In this document: piece by piece, positions 49,969-57,725 of the stretch | Layout: each line of letters starts with the position of its first letter | How positions within the stretch are numbered: the stretch's first letter is position 1 | NCBI GenBank assembly: GCA_903873705.1 | Contig: CAIQPK010000090.1 | Span: 124,001-188,000, forward strand | Direction of reading: 5' to 3' | From: an uncultured Acidobacteriota bacterium | Lineage (GTDB): Bacteria > Acidobacteriota > Terriglobia > Terriglobales > Acidobacteriaceae | Length of the DNA stretch: 64,000 bases | Program-made: the position numbers and the translations under genes | The notes under the pieces: generated by a model | The model's input: the letters and a program-made list of their open reading frames with translations, nothing else | What the model was told of the DNA's origin: nothing | Databases searched by the model: none

Positions 49969-50574
49969 ATGGATATCGGCGCCATCTTTAGCAAATTGCG
50001 AAGCAGATACTTTTGGTTGGTACTAGCGAGTTTCCTCTTCGTTATTGCCATGACGTTTTTACCCTCAGTTCCTATGAGACAAGGTGATCGCGATGACCCT
50101 AATGATGACGCGCCAGTGGAACACGTTTCCCCATTCTTCGCTGGGTTCATCGCAGCTTGCGCTCTGGGAGGATTCTGGACATTTGACTACAGGCGGCAGC
50201 ACCCAAAGAGATCACCCAACCTACGCGGTCCAGTGATGGATTACTACAGTGGGCAACGTTTCTTCCCTGATTTCTACGTGGCCGAAGGAGAGAAGTGGGC
50301 TTGGATGGCATGTATTCGCGAAACCGAGAGCGGCGAGATGCACGCATTTGAGTTGGAACCTGTCATCCACGAAAACGATCTGGGTTACGGGGACGACATC
50401 CACATCCTGCCACGAAGATTCAATGAGAGCGACAGCCTAGAAGGACATGACCTTGCGAGATCCTGTTGCTGTATCCCGGTCATCATGGAACAGGTTCGCG
50501 GAAGAACGCTCGTGATCCATCTGGAGAAAGATCACCGGAGCTCACCTGCGTCTGAATTCGATAAATCCTCATGA
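49969..50574 (+). CDS. transposon-borne membrane protein
   Basis: A 201-residue protein with two membrane segments (FWLVLASFLFVIAMTFLP, about 15-32, and PFFAGFIAACALGGFWTFDY, about 55-74) and a soluble C-terminal domain of about 125 residues (FFPDFYVAEGEKWAWMACIR, MHAFELEPVIHEND, RSCCCIPVIMEQVRGRTLVI). Not recognised. The three consecutive cysteines are unusual. The ATG at 49969 follows a GGGGAGAG site. Its promoter probably overlaps the XRE operator candidate. Confidence 0.7.
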   Translation: MDIGAIFSKLRSRYFWLVLASFLFVIAMTFLPSVPMRQGDRDDPNDDAPVEHVSPFFAGFIAACALGGFWTFDYRRQHPKRSPNLRGPVMDYYSGQRFFPDFYVAEGEKWAWMACIRETESGEMHAFELEPVIHENDLGYGDDIHILPRRFNESDSLEGHDLARSCCCIPVIMEQVRGRTLVIHLEKDHRSSPASEFDKSS

Positions 50575-50638
50575 AGTCGTTCGATTCTTGCTGTATTTTC
50601 TACGAACCTTAGAGATGCTTATGTTGAGGAGAATTGAT

Positions 50639-50992
50639 ATGCCGGATGGTAAAGCAAAGGGTGCGCTTCGGGAGTATGTTGATGACGTGACCGGCACAAG
50701 TGCCGCGAGAACGGTTCGCAAAGCTGCACGATCGATAGCGGATCACGTCAGGAAAGCTGTTATTACGACTGACCCTCCAAGGAAGAAGGGGCCGGCCAGG
50801 GGTGGACAAAGCGATGGCGGGGGCGCGGGTGGCTCATGGGAAACGGGCGGAAAGATTCGCAAGACCGGGCCCGCGAACCTACACGCTGGAGAGCGCGTGA
50901 TTCCACGGAGCAAGGTCAAGAAGGTTGAGCGGTTGATGCGGAAGTCAAAAATGAGAATGACGAATAAGCGGCGGGGATCAAGCGGGCGATGA
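50639..50992 (+). CDS. transposon-borne small protein with phage-like HAGERVIP motif
   Basis: A 117-residue, strongly basic protein (MPDGKAKGALREYVDDVTGT) with a Gly-rich middle and the segment LHAGERVIPRSKVKKVERLM. Short H-[AR]-G-E-R-V-[IV]-P segments recur in phage-derived structural or tape-measure-like proteins, which hints at a phage origin but no function. The ATG at 50639 is backed by GAGGAG 7 nt upstream. Its stop overlaps the next start (ATGA). Confidence 0.65.
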   Translation: MPDGKAKGALREYVDDVTGTSAARTVRKAARSIADHVRKAVITTDPPRKKGPARGGQSDGGGAGGSWETGGKIRKTGPANLHAGERVIPRSKVKKVERLMRKSKMRMTNKRRGSSGR

Positions 50993-51171
50993 CTGTGGCT
51001 TTCCGCACCTGTTGCCTTCTTTTGGCAGCAATCATAATGTGGGTAGTCTTCGGCCATCCATTTCAGAGGCCCACGGCTGTTTGCAGGGATGGGCACATTA
51101 GCTACTCCAAGCATCGGTCTGGAACGTGCTCTTGGCATGGCGGAGTTGCCAAGTGGGAGCCGAAGCACTAA
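50989..51171 (+). CDS. transposon-borne DUF3761-like small exported protein
   Basis: A 60-residue protein with a signal-like N-terminus (FRTCCLLLAAIIMWVVFGHP) and the DUF3761-type core CRDGHISYSKHRSGTCSWHG followed by GVAKWEPKH. That core, C-x-D-G-x-x-S-x-S-x-H-x-x-G-T-C-S-x-H-G-G-V, is a short cysteine-rich domain of unknown function, often exported. Co-translated with the preceding gene (ATGA). Confidence 0.75.
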   Translation: MTVAFRTCCLLLAAIIMWVVFGHPFQRPTAVCRDGHISYSKHRSGTCSWHGGVAKWEPKH

Positions 51172-51485
51172 GCCCTCTTAAGCTTCCGCAGATTGAATAC
51201 GTCCTGACGTGCTCTCTTCATCTTCTCAATCATCGCGGAAACAGACGCAACAGTTTCAAAACTCGCGAACTCGTCGGGTGTCAGACGGTTTTCGATATCG
51301 CCTTCTGGGGTGAAATCAGAAGGACTCGGTTCCAGCAGCGCGTTGCGCCGGAGCCGGTCGGCGATCTGCTCCAAAGCCTTCGCCGCGCTAATTGCATTGC
51401 CGCGTATAAAGCCCAGACCATCCTCAGCATCCTCAATTTGAACCAGCAAAGTGCCTCGATGTAGCTTCCTGTCTTTATCGGTCAT
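51168..51485 (-). CDS. transposon-borne hypothetical protein
   Basis: A 105-residue soluble protein on the reverse strand (MTDKDRKLHRGTLLVQIEDA, FIRGNAISAAKALEQIADRL, SAMIEKMKRARQDVFNLRKL). Not recognised; mostly helical with a basic C-terminus. It is convergent with the DUF3761 gene, overlapping by 4 bp, and divergent from the transposase, sharing a 112-bp intergenic region. The frame extends upstream to 51551; the ATG at 51485 gives the more natural start. Confidence 0.6.
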   Translation of the reverse strand: MTDKDRKLHRGTLLVQIEDAEDGLGFIRGNAISAAKALEQIADRLRRNALLEPSPSDFTPEGDIENRLTPDEFASFETVASVSAMIEKMKRARQDVFNLRKLKRA

Positions 51486-51561
51486 GACAACACTGCTCCT
51501 GATCTCTATGCAATCACGGCTTTCCGATTCCCGCCACACGAAAATTCTCAATCTCTTCCTA

Positions 51562-51590
51562 TTGACATGCTAAAGCGGCTAAAGCATAAT
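51562..51590 (+). promoter_or_regulatory. consensus sigma70-type promoter of the transposase
   Basis: TTGACA at 51562-51567, a 17-nt spacer and CATAAT at 51585-51590. The expected start of transcription lies 6-8 nt downstream at about 51597, essentially at the transposase ATG (51598). The mRNA would be leaderless or nearly so. The spacer contains the near-direct repeat gctaaagc. Confidence 0.65.
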
Positions 51591-51597
51591 CGCAAGT

Positions 51598-52485
51598 ATG
51601 AACTGCCTCGATACCGACACGCGCGCCAAAGTCATCCGCTGCCTTATTGAAGGCTGCTCGATCCGCGCTACCGTCCGCATGACTGGCGTTGCCAAGAACA
51701 CCATTGCAAAGCTACTGGAAGATATCGGCTGCGCCTGTGCCCACTATCACAATCGGCATGTGAGGAACCTGCGAGTGCGACGGTTGCAGTGTGATGAGAT
51801 TTGGTGCTTCGTCGGAGCCAAAGCCAAGAACACTCACTACGACAAGAAGGCTGAAGGATGGGGCGACATATGGACCTGGGTGGGAATCGACGCCGATACA
51901 AAGCTAGTTGTCGGCTACCTCGTAGGAGGCCGTGACGCGGGCTGGGCGATGGAGTTCATGCAAGACTGTGCCGACCGCATCAAGGGCCGCGTACAGGTCA
52001 GCACAGACGGCCACAGAGCCTACTTTAGCGCCGTCGAAGGCGCGTTCGGTATGGATGTGGACTACGCCATGATTCAGAAGATTTACGGGGCATCCTCAGA
52101 GCACGAAACCCGCTACTCTCCGGCCACCTGCATCGGCTGTGACATCAAGGTTGTCAGCGGTAATCCAGACCCCAAGCACGTATCCACCAGCTTTGTAGAG
52201 CGTCAGAACCTCACCATGCGGATGGGGATGCGTCGCTTCACTCGGCTTACCAACGGATTCAGCAAGAAAGCAGACAATCACCGTCATGCGGTTGCGTTGC
52301 ACTACATGTATTACAACTTCTGCCGTGTGCATCAGACTTTGCGCGTCACTCCAGCTATGGAGGCGGGCATAGCAAGCCGCGTCTGGACGGTAGAAGAACT
52401 CTGCGAACTTCTCCCAAAGCCTACCGTCTCAGCGTCTACGATTGACCGCGACTTGCTACGGAAGGCTCTCGGGGAAACAGCCTAA
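51598..52485 (+). CDS. IS1-like DDE transposase
   Basis: A 295-residue transposase with an N-terminal HTH (SIRATVRMTGVAKNTIAKLL, about 21-40) and an RNase H-like core. Likely catalytic acids are D66 (LQCDEIWCFVG), D137 (VSTDGHRAYF) and E201 (SFVERQNLTMRMGMRRFTRL). The end reads HYMYYNFCRVHQTLRVTPAM. This is the family usually labelled IS1 or IS1-related in soil bacteria, with one uninterrupted frame instead of the frameshifted insA-insB of classical IS1. It presumably cuts and joins at the 29-bp inverted repeats and makes the observed 8-bp duplication. A consensus promoter lies directly upstream. Confidence 0.9.
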   Translation: MNCLDTDTRAKVIRCLIEGCSIRATVRMTGVAKNTIAKLLEDIGCACAHYHNRHVRNLRVRRLQCDEIWCFVGAKAKNTHYDKKAEGWGDIWTWVGIDADTKLVVGYLVGGRDAGWAMEFMQDCADRIKGRVQVSTDGHRAYFSAVEGAFGMDVDYAMIQKIYGASSEHETRYSPATCIGCDIKVVSGNPDPKHVSTSFVERQNLTMRMGMRRFTRLTNGFSKKADNHRHAVALHYMYYNFCRVHQTLRVTPAMEAGIASRVWTVEELCELLPKPTVSASTIDRDLLRKALGETA

Positions 52486-53270
52486 GTTTTCCCCACTCTA
52501 GCCCTTGCGCGTTCCATGCGGTCTTTGGCGTCCTGTCGGAGTTTGTGACATTGGCGGTCGAACTCTGCGAATGTTGCCTCGAAGTCCTCATCAGCAGTCG
52601 AAGCGTCCGAGAACGACATCAGCAGCGGTTTCAGAATCCCATTGAACTCCCGGCCGCGAAACTCAATATCCAAGAGTTGCGAGGGTGGGATTCGTCGCAA
52701 TCTCCCCTGTTCTGGGAGGATCGTCACCTCGCTAAACTTTCCACCGCATCCTGGTACGCTGCTCTTTACCTGCTCCAAAATTTGGACTGCCAAGAGAGCG
52801 GCCTTGTCGGCGGGTTCCCGCTCTGGGCTCAACCCTCTGGACAGATAGTGCCCAAGCGTCTCCCCCGCACCAAGAAACGCGCTTACGGTTACCGGACGGA
52901 TCGATGTTCCTGACGTTTGCAGCAGACGCAGGTCTCCCCCGTCCTTGATGCCGATAAGCAGACTAATGAACGGCTTCGGGTCTGACGGGTAATGCCGTAT
53001 GTGGTTGCGGTGAACCTTCATAACAACGTCTTCGATAATCTCTTCGATCTCGTCAGCGGTCTTCGCAAACTGACCTTGAATCTTGATCTTGCTGACCGTC
53101 ATTTTGATGAAGTCAGTCCATCCTGATCCGGCGAAAACAACGGTTGGACCAGTGACGGAGGCCATCGTGAATATCTTCGATTCCTCGTACTTATCCAAGT
53201 CGTTCGTTACTTCAGAATCGGCACAAATCACGATACCGTCGCGGCACACAAACCCAGCGGCTATGGTCAT
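52482..53270 (-). CDS. transposon-borne proteasome-beta/HslV-like Ntn-hydrolase
   Basis: 262 residues from the ATG at 53270. MTIAAGFVCRDGIVICADSE matches the start of proteasome beta/HslV chains: Thr directly after Met would be the N-terminal nucleophile, ADS corresponds to Asp17, and the Lys in EESKIFTM to Lys33. FAGSG fits the oxyanion/Gly47 loop and FLGAGETLGHYL the later glycine motif. No ATPase partner is encoded nearby. The frame extends 44 codons to a GTG at 53402 that has a perfect AGGAGG six nt upstream, partly within the inverted repeat, so a Pro/Arg-rich propeptide form of 306 residues is possible. Overlaps the transposase stop by 4 bp. Confidence 0.8.
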   Translation of the reverse strand: MTIAAGFVCRDGIVICADSEVTNDLDKYEESKIFTMASVTGPTVVFAGSGWTDFIKMTVSKIKIQGQFAKTADEIEEIIEDVVMKVHRNHIRHYPSDPKPFISLLIGIKDGGDLRLLQTSGTSIRPVTVSAFLGAGETLGHYLSRGLSPEREPADKAALLAVQILEQVKSSVPGCGGKFSEVTILPEQGRLRRIPPSQLLDIEFRGREFNGILKPLLMSFSDASTADEDFEATFAEFDRQCHKLRQDAKDRMERARARVGKT

Positions 53271-53411
53271 GGGAGGTTCTTTCTCCTCAAGCCGCTCAGG
53301 ATAGGGACGCGGGCGTCTCGGTATCGGCTTTGGCAGAATGATACCCGGTCTCGTATAGGGGTGCCGGACGGCCCACGGAATTTCGCTAATCAACGCCTTC
53401 ACTGTCCACCT

Positions 53412-53440
53412 CCTGTGGAAAAGCAAACTGACCCACTACC
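53412..53440 (-). repeat. right terminal inverted repeat (29 bp)
   Basis: Exact reverse complement of 49321-49349. Its inner edge provides part of the AGGAGG site upstream of the GTG at 53402. Confidence 0.95.
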
Positions 53441-53448
53441 TAACCTTC
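53441..53448 (+). repeat. right 8-bp target-site duplication
   Basis: taaccttc, identical to 49313-49320. Confidence 0.95.
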
Positions 53449-53564
53449 CTGTAACAAAAGAATGACAACTCCAGCTGCCGACACACTGCCAGCAATACAC
53501 CGACGGGCGCGCGAGATCGCCCGCCGCCAGTCGGGAGAATGTCAGTCTGAAAAGAACCGAAGGT

Positions 53565-53966
53565 TTATTGAAGCGTTTTGGGAATAACGGCGTATTGCAG
53601 CAGTATTTCAAACGGAATAATTTCCAGCGAGGCCTCGTGGGTGGCCTCCAGCACCACCGGACAGGCGGCTCCAGCGCGCTGCACCTGCAGCCAGCGGGCC
53701 GCGCACACACACCACCGGTCGCCCGGTTTCAGGCCGGGAAAGCCGAAGTGGGGCATCGGCGTCGATAAATCGTTGCCCATATGGGCTGACATGGCCAGGA
53801 ACTCCTCGGTCACGATGCAGCAAATGGTGTGCAACCCCAGGTCGTCGGGCCCGGTGTTGCAGCAGCCATCGCGGTAGAACCCGGTGAGCGGATCAAGGCC
53901 GCAGGCTTCAAGCGGCTGGCCAAGGACGTTTTTCTGGGCGGGAGGTTGCTGGCTGTCTGACGGCAT
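53565..53966 (-). CDS. DUF2237 protein
   Basis: A 133-residue soluble protein matching the DUF2237 pattern closely: NVLGQPLEACGLDPLTGFYR, DGCCNTGPDDLGLHTICCIV, GNDLSTPMPHFGFPGLKPGD, RWCVCAARWLQ and PVVLEATHEASLEIIPFEIL. The conserved cysteines and acids suggest a metal or ligand site, but the function is unknown. It lies just outside the right end of the transposon. Confidence 0.9.
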   Translation of the reverse strand: MPSDSQQPPAQKNVLGQPLEACGLDPLTGFYRDGCCNTGPDDLGLHTICCIVTEEFLAMSAHMGNDLSTPMPHFGFPGLKPGDRWCVCAARWLQVQRAGAACPVVLEATHEASLEIIPFEILLQYAVIPKTLQ

Positions 53967-54108
53967 AGGGGTATTCTAGTGCGCCGGATGGGTGATGTAC
54001 GCACCGGTTGGGAAGCAGATACCTTCAATGCAGATTGGGCAATATGTATCTTGTTGCGACGCTACCATAGCGTCCAGTAGATACACGGGACCTTGTGGAG
54101 GAACAAAA

Positions 54109-55959
54109 ATGATCAGCCGAGCTATTCCAGCATCGTTGTTACTGTTGAGCGCCGTCGCCGTCACCGGTTGCGGGGTAGGCCTGCAAGACACCACGGGCAG
54201 CACTGTTGCGGCCGCCTTCAAGGGCCACATCCAGGGTGGCCAGCAGCCGGTCGCGCACGCCTCGGTCCAGTTCTTTGCGGCCAGCACGGCGGGATACGCT
54301 CATGCCGTTACGGCGATCTCTCCCGTGGTCCCAACCGACGCCAACGGCCAGTTTTCACTCTCCAGTGCCGTCACCTGCCCTACCGGGACGTCGCAGGCCT
54401 ACGTGGTCTCTACGAGCGGCAACCCCGGGCTCAACGAGTCGGGCGGCACCATCAATAACAGCGCCATAGCGCTCGTCGCCGCGCTCGGCAACTGCAACAC
54501 GCTCAACTCCGCCACCTTCATTAACGTCAATGAAGTCACGACCGTTGCGGCCGCCTAGGCGCTTGCGCCGTTCGCGACCGACTACAACAAGATTGGCGCC
54601 AGCGCGACCAACGCCACCGGCCTCAGCAACGCCTTTGGCATGGCCGCCAACCTGGCCAGCTACGTGCGCGGCACGTCGCCCGGCGACGCCCCGACCGGCG
54701 CGCTGGTACCGTCGGATGAAGTCAACGAGATGGCCAACATCCTTGCCAGCTGCGTGAACACGCGCGGTTATACCGTCGGCGACAAGACCCCGTGCGACAA
54801 CCTCTTTTCGCTGGCCACGCCCCCTGGCGGCACCGCTCCCACCAACACCTTTGCGGCCGCGCTGGATATCGCCAAGCACCCCGGGAACAACGCCGCGCTG
54901 ATTGCCGTACTGCCCACGCCGCAAGCGCCGTTCCCGACCTCGGCTGGCTACGTTGCACCGCTGGATTGGACGCTGGCCATCACCTTCCCCATCGGCCCCA
55001 CGGTCGCCACCAACATTGCCATCGACGCCGGCGGCGATCTCTGGGCGGTCGCCCCGGACGGTCTCTACGAACTGAGCCCGACGGGTGTCAAGCAGACTTC
55101 CTACTCCAACCTGGCCGGCAACACGGTGGCATTTGACCCCTCCGGCAACATCTGGGTGGCGCTTTCGGGCAGCAGCCAGATTGCCAAGATGCCGGCAAAC
55201 CTGAGCACGCCGGCCTTCTTCAACGTCACTACCAGCGGAGGCGGCGTTGGCGTTGGCGCACTGGCCATCGATGGCAGCGGCAACGCCTGGTACACCTGCC
55301 CCGCCTGCACCACCGTCACGGAGATCGACACGGCCGGCACGGTGAAGGCAGCCAGCCCGTCCAACGGCGGCGGTTTGATCACCACCATCCTCTCCATCGA
55401 TCCCAGCGAGAACGTCTGGGTGGGCAACATAACCGACTCCAGCTTTTTCGTCCTGCAGCCCAACGCCACGCTCTTCCCCTCCGAGCCCTTCAGCTGCGGC
55501 TCGGGCTGCGGCCGGTCGGCGTTCATTGCCAACGATCATGCCGGGCAGGGCTGGTTCATCGGCAACAACCTGACCCTGGTCAGCGGCGTGGGTGGCACGG
55601 CCACCAGCATCAACTCGCCCAGCGGCGGCATCTTCAACCCCTCTGCGGTCGCCATCGACGGCGCCGGCTCGGCGTGGGTGGCCAACACCAACAGCATCAC
55701 CAGCCTTACCCCTGACGTGCCGACCACGGCGGGCAGCATCAGCCAGTTCGATACGACCGGCACGGCCATCAGCCCCGACACCGGCTACGCCAGCAACAAT
55801 CTCTCCACGCCGCAGAGCATCGCCATCGACGGCTCCGGCAACGTCTGGGTCCGCAATACGGGGACGGCTACTGTGACGGCGTTCGTCGGCGCCGCAACGC
55901 CCGTCGTGACGCCGTTCTCGGTTGGTCTCGCCAACGGCACTCTCGGACAGAAGCCCTAA
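54109..55959 (+). pseudogene. NHL-type beta-propeller lipoprotein gene with in-frame amber codon
   Basis: A lipoprotein signal (SAVAVTGC lipobox) follows the ATG at 54109, which has GGAGG upstream. After 149 codons the frame meets TAG at 54556-54558 (VNEVTTVAAA-stop-ALAPFATDYN) and then continues open in the same frame for 466 more codons to 55959. The downstream part holds repeated propeller blades, for example NIAIDAGGDLWAVA, VAFDPSGNIWVAL, LAIDGSGNAWYTC, VAIDGAGSAWVAN and IAIDGSGNVWVRN. The simplest explanation is a single TGG to TAG change in a lipoprotein of about 616 residues. Confidence 0.8.
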
Positions 55960-55980
55960 ACATCACCGCATACCAACAGA

Positions 55981-56010
55981 AAAGCCCACGCACAAAGCGT
56001 GGGCTTTTTC
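55981..56010. terminator. bidirectional terminator
   Basis: Stem aaagcccacgc / gcgtgggcttt (11 bp) with acaaa loop, followed by tttc. It lies between the convergent propeller pseudogene and the ABC-F gene; the stem's A/T ends serve both directions. Confidence 0.8.
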
Positions 56011-56031
56011 TTCTCCTGCTTCAGTTCAGAT

Positions 56032-57669
56032 TTACTTGGCGGTCATCGCCAGCTGCTGCTGGTACTCCTCATACGGCCCCTTGTGGTCCGTGATGTGGAA
56101 GTCCGTCGGTCCGCCTTCGAAGTGCCAGATCCGCGTTCCCGCTTCTTCGATCAGGTCCTGATCGTGGGTGACGAGGAACACCGTGCCTTCATACTTCTGG
56201 ATGGCCTGGTTCAGCGCATTGATGCTTTCGAGGTCGAGATGGTTCGTCGGCTCGTCGAAGACCAGCACGTTGGGTTTTTGCAGCATGATCTTGCAGAACA
56301 GCAGCCTCGCTGCCTCGCCTCCAGATAGCGCGTCGGTCTTCTTCAAACCTTCTTCGCCCTTGAAGAGCATCTGGCCCAGAATGCCGCGAATGTCTTCCTT
56401 CGCTGCCTTGGGGTCGTACTGGTGCAGCCAGTCCTGCGCGGTCATGCCGAGCTGGATCGATCCCTTGTGGTCCTGGGCGAAGTAGCCAATCTGCACCTCG
56501 TGCCCCCACTTCACTTCGCCCGAGTCGATGGACACATCTTTCTCTTCCACGGCCGGTCCGTTCGCGAGCAGCGCCTTCAGCATCGTGCTCTTTCCCTGGC
56601 CGTTACGGCCTACCAGCACCACCTTTTCTCCGCGCGAAACCGACGCCGAGAAGTTGTTGATGACGTGTTCGGTCTTGCCATCGGGCTGGGTGTAGGTCTT
56701 GTTGACGCCCTCGAACTCCAGAACGTTCTTGCCCGAAGGCCGCTCCATCTTGAACGCAATATAAGGACGCGCAATGTTCGACCGTGCCAGGTCGCTGGTC
56801 GCCAGCCGTTCGACTTCCTTCTTACGCGAGTTGACCTGCGACGATCGCGTGCCGGCCGAGAAGCGCGCAATAAAGTCATTCAACTGCGCAATTTTCTTTT
56901 CGCGCTGCTCGTTCTGGCTCTCAATCCGCGTGCGGATCGAGGTCTTCTGCAGCACCATGTCATCGTAGCCGCCGTTGTAGGTGATGATCGTCTCGTAATC
57001 GATGTCGGCGATGTGCGTGCACACGTTGTTGAGGAAGTGCCGGTCATGCGAGATCGTGATGACGGTGCCGTCGTAGCGATTCAGGAACTCCTCGAGCCAG
57101 TGGATCGATTCGAGATCGAGCGAGTTCGTCGGCTCGTCCAGCAGCAGGGCCTGCGGATTGCCGAAGAGCGCCTGCGCCAGCAGCACGCGCACCTTCTGGC
57201 CGCCCTGTAGCTCGCTCATCTTGCGCTCGTGCAGCTCGTCGGGGATATCGAGACCCTGCAGCAGGATGGCCGCATTCGCCTCAGCCTCGTAGCCGTCCTC
57301 GTCGCCGACGATGCCTTCGAGCTCGCCCAGCCGTGAGCCGTCCTCGTCGGTCATCTCGGCCTTGTTGTAGATGATCTCGCGCTCTTCCATCGCCGCCCAC
57401 AGCGACTTGTTGCCCATGATCACCGTGTCGACGACGCGAAAGGCGTCAAACGCATACTGGTCCTGGCTGAGCACGCCCATCTTTTTGGGGCGGACAACGG
57501 TACCCTTCTGGGCGTCAATCTCGCCCGTCAGTACCTTCATGAAGGTGGATTTGCCGGCGCCGTTCGGCCCTGTAAGGCCATAACGGCGTCCGGAGGTAAA
57601 CGTCACCGAGACGTCTTCGAAGAGCAGCTTCGCGCCATAGCGCATGGTCACATTAGAGACAGATATCAT
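56032..57669 (-). CDS. ABC-F family ATPase (YbiT-like)
   Basis: A 545-residue cytoplasmic protein with two ABC domains and no membrane segments: Walker A LTGPNGAGKSTFMKVL and VLVGRNGQGKSTMLKAL, signatures LQGGQKVRVLLAQAL and LSGGEAARLLFCKIM, Walker B ALLLDEPTNSLDLESI and VLVFDEPTNHLDLESI. The P-site-tRNA-interaction linker lies between domains (residues about 245-305, IESQNEQREKKIAQLNDFIA). ABC-F proteins act on the ribosome to relieve stalling or protect it from antibiotics. The YbiT-type linker and spacing are the best match. The ATG at 57669 starts MISVSNVTMRYGAKL. Confidence 0.92.
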   Translation of the reverse strand: MISVSNVTMRYGAKLLFEDVSVTFTSGRRYGLTGPNGAGKSTFMKVLTGEIDAQKGTVVRPKKMGVLSQDQYAFDAFRVVDTVIMGNKSLWAAMEEREIIYNKAEMTDEDGSRLGELEGIVGDEDGYEAEANAAILLQGLDIPDELHERKMSELQGGQKVRVLLAQALFGNPQALLLDEPTNSLDLESIHWLEEFLNRYDGTVITISHDRHFLNNVCTHIADIDYETIITYNGGYDDMVLQKTSIRTRIESQNEQREKKIAQLNDFIARFSAGTRSSQVNSRKKEVERLATSDLARSNIARPYIAFKMERPSGKNVLEFEGVNKTYTQPDGKTEHVINNFSASVSRGEKVVLVGRNGQGKSTMLKALLANGPAVEEKDVSIDSGEVKWGHEVQIGYFAQDHKGSIQLGMTAQDWLHQYDPKAAKEDIRGILGQMLFKGEEGLKKTDALSGGEAARLLFCKIMLQKPNVLVFDEPTNHLDLESINALNQAIQKYEGTVFLVTHDQDLIEEAGTRIWHFEGGPTDFHITDHKGPYEEYQQQLAMTAK

Positions 57670-57725
57670 TACTACTATTTTCGCATGACAGTCGCGAAAT
57701 GCCGCCAAACGCGGCCCCGACAGGC

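Larger units (their letters stand above)
49321..53440. mobile_element. 4,120-bp IS1-like transposon carrying seven passenger genes
   Basis: The element is bounded by perfect 29-bp inverted repeats at 49321-49349 and 53412-53440 and flanked by an 8-bp direct repeat (taaccttc) at 49313-49320 and 53441-53448. This is textbook evidence of a single insertion event. It encodes one transposase (51598-52485) with DDE acids, and seven other genes on both strands packed with few gaps: a KGG-like protein, an XRE regulator, a membrane protein, two small proteins, a reverse-strand hypothetical protein and a proteasome-like Ntn-hydrolase. Base composition appears less GC-rich than the flanking genome. Transposase type and 8-bp duplication fit IS1/IS1595-related elements; all identifications are by eye. 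Confidence 0.93.

Noticed and set aside
53412-53440. CRISPR-like or phage attachment repeat
   Set aside because: The repeat pair is inverted, 29 bp, and flanked by a direct duplication, which is the signature of a DDE transposon and not of a CRISPR array or att site.
54550-54565. Programmed recoding at the amber codon
   Set aside because: No selenocysteine/pyrrolysine context or frameshift signal was seen; a point mutation is simpler. Retained only as an item to verify.
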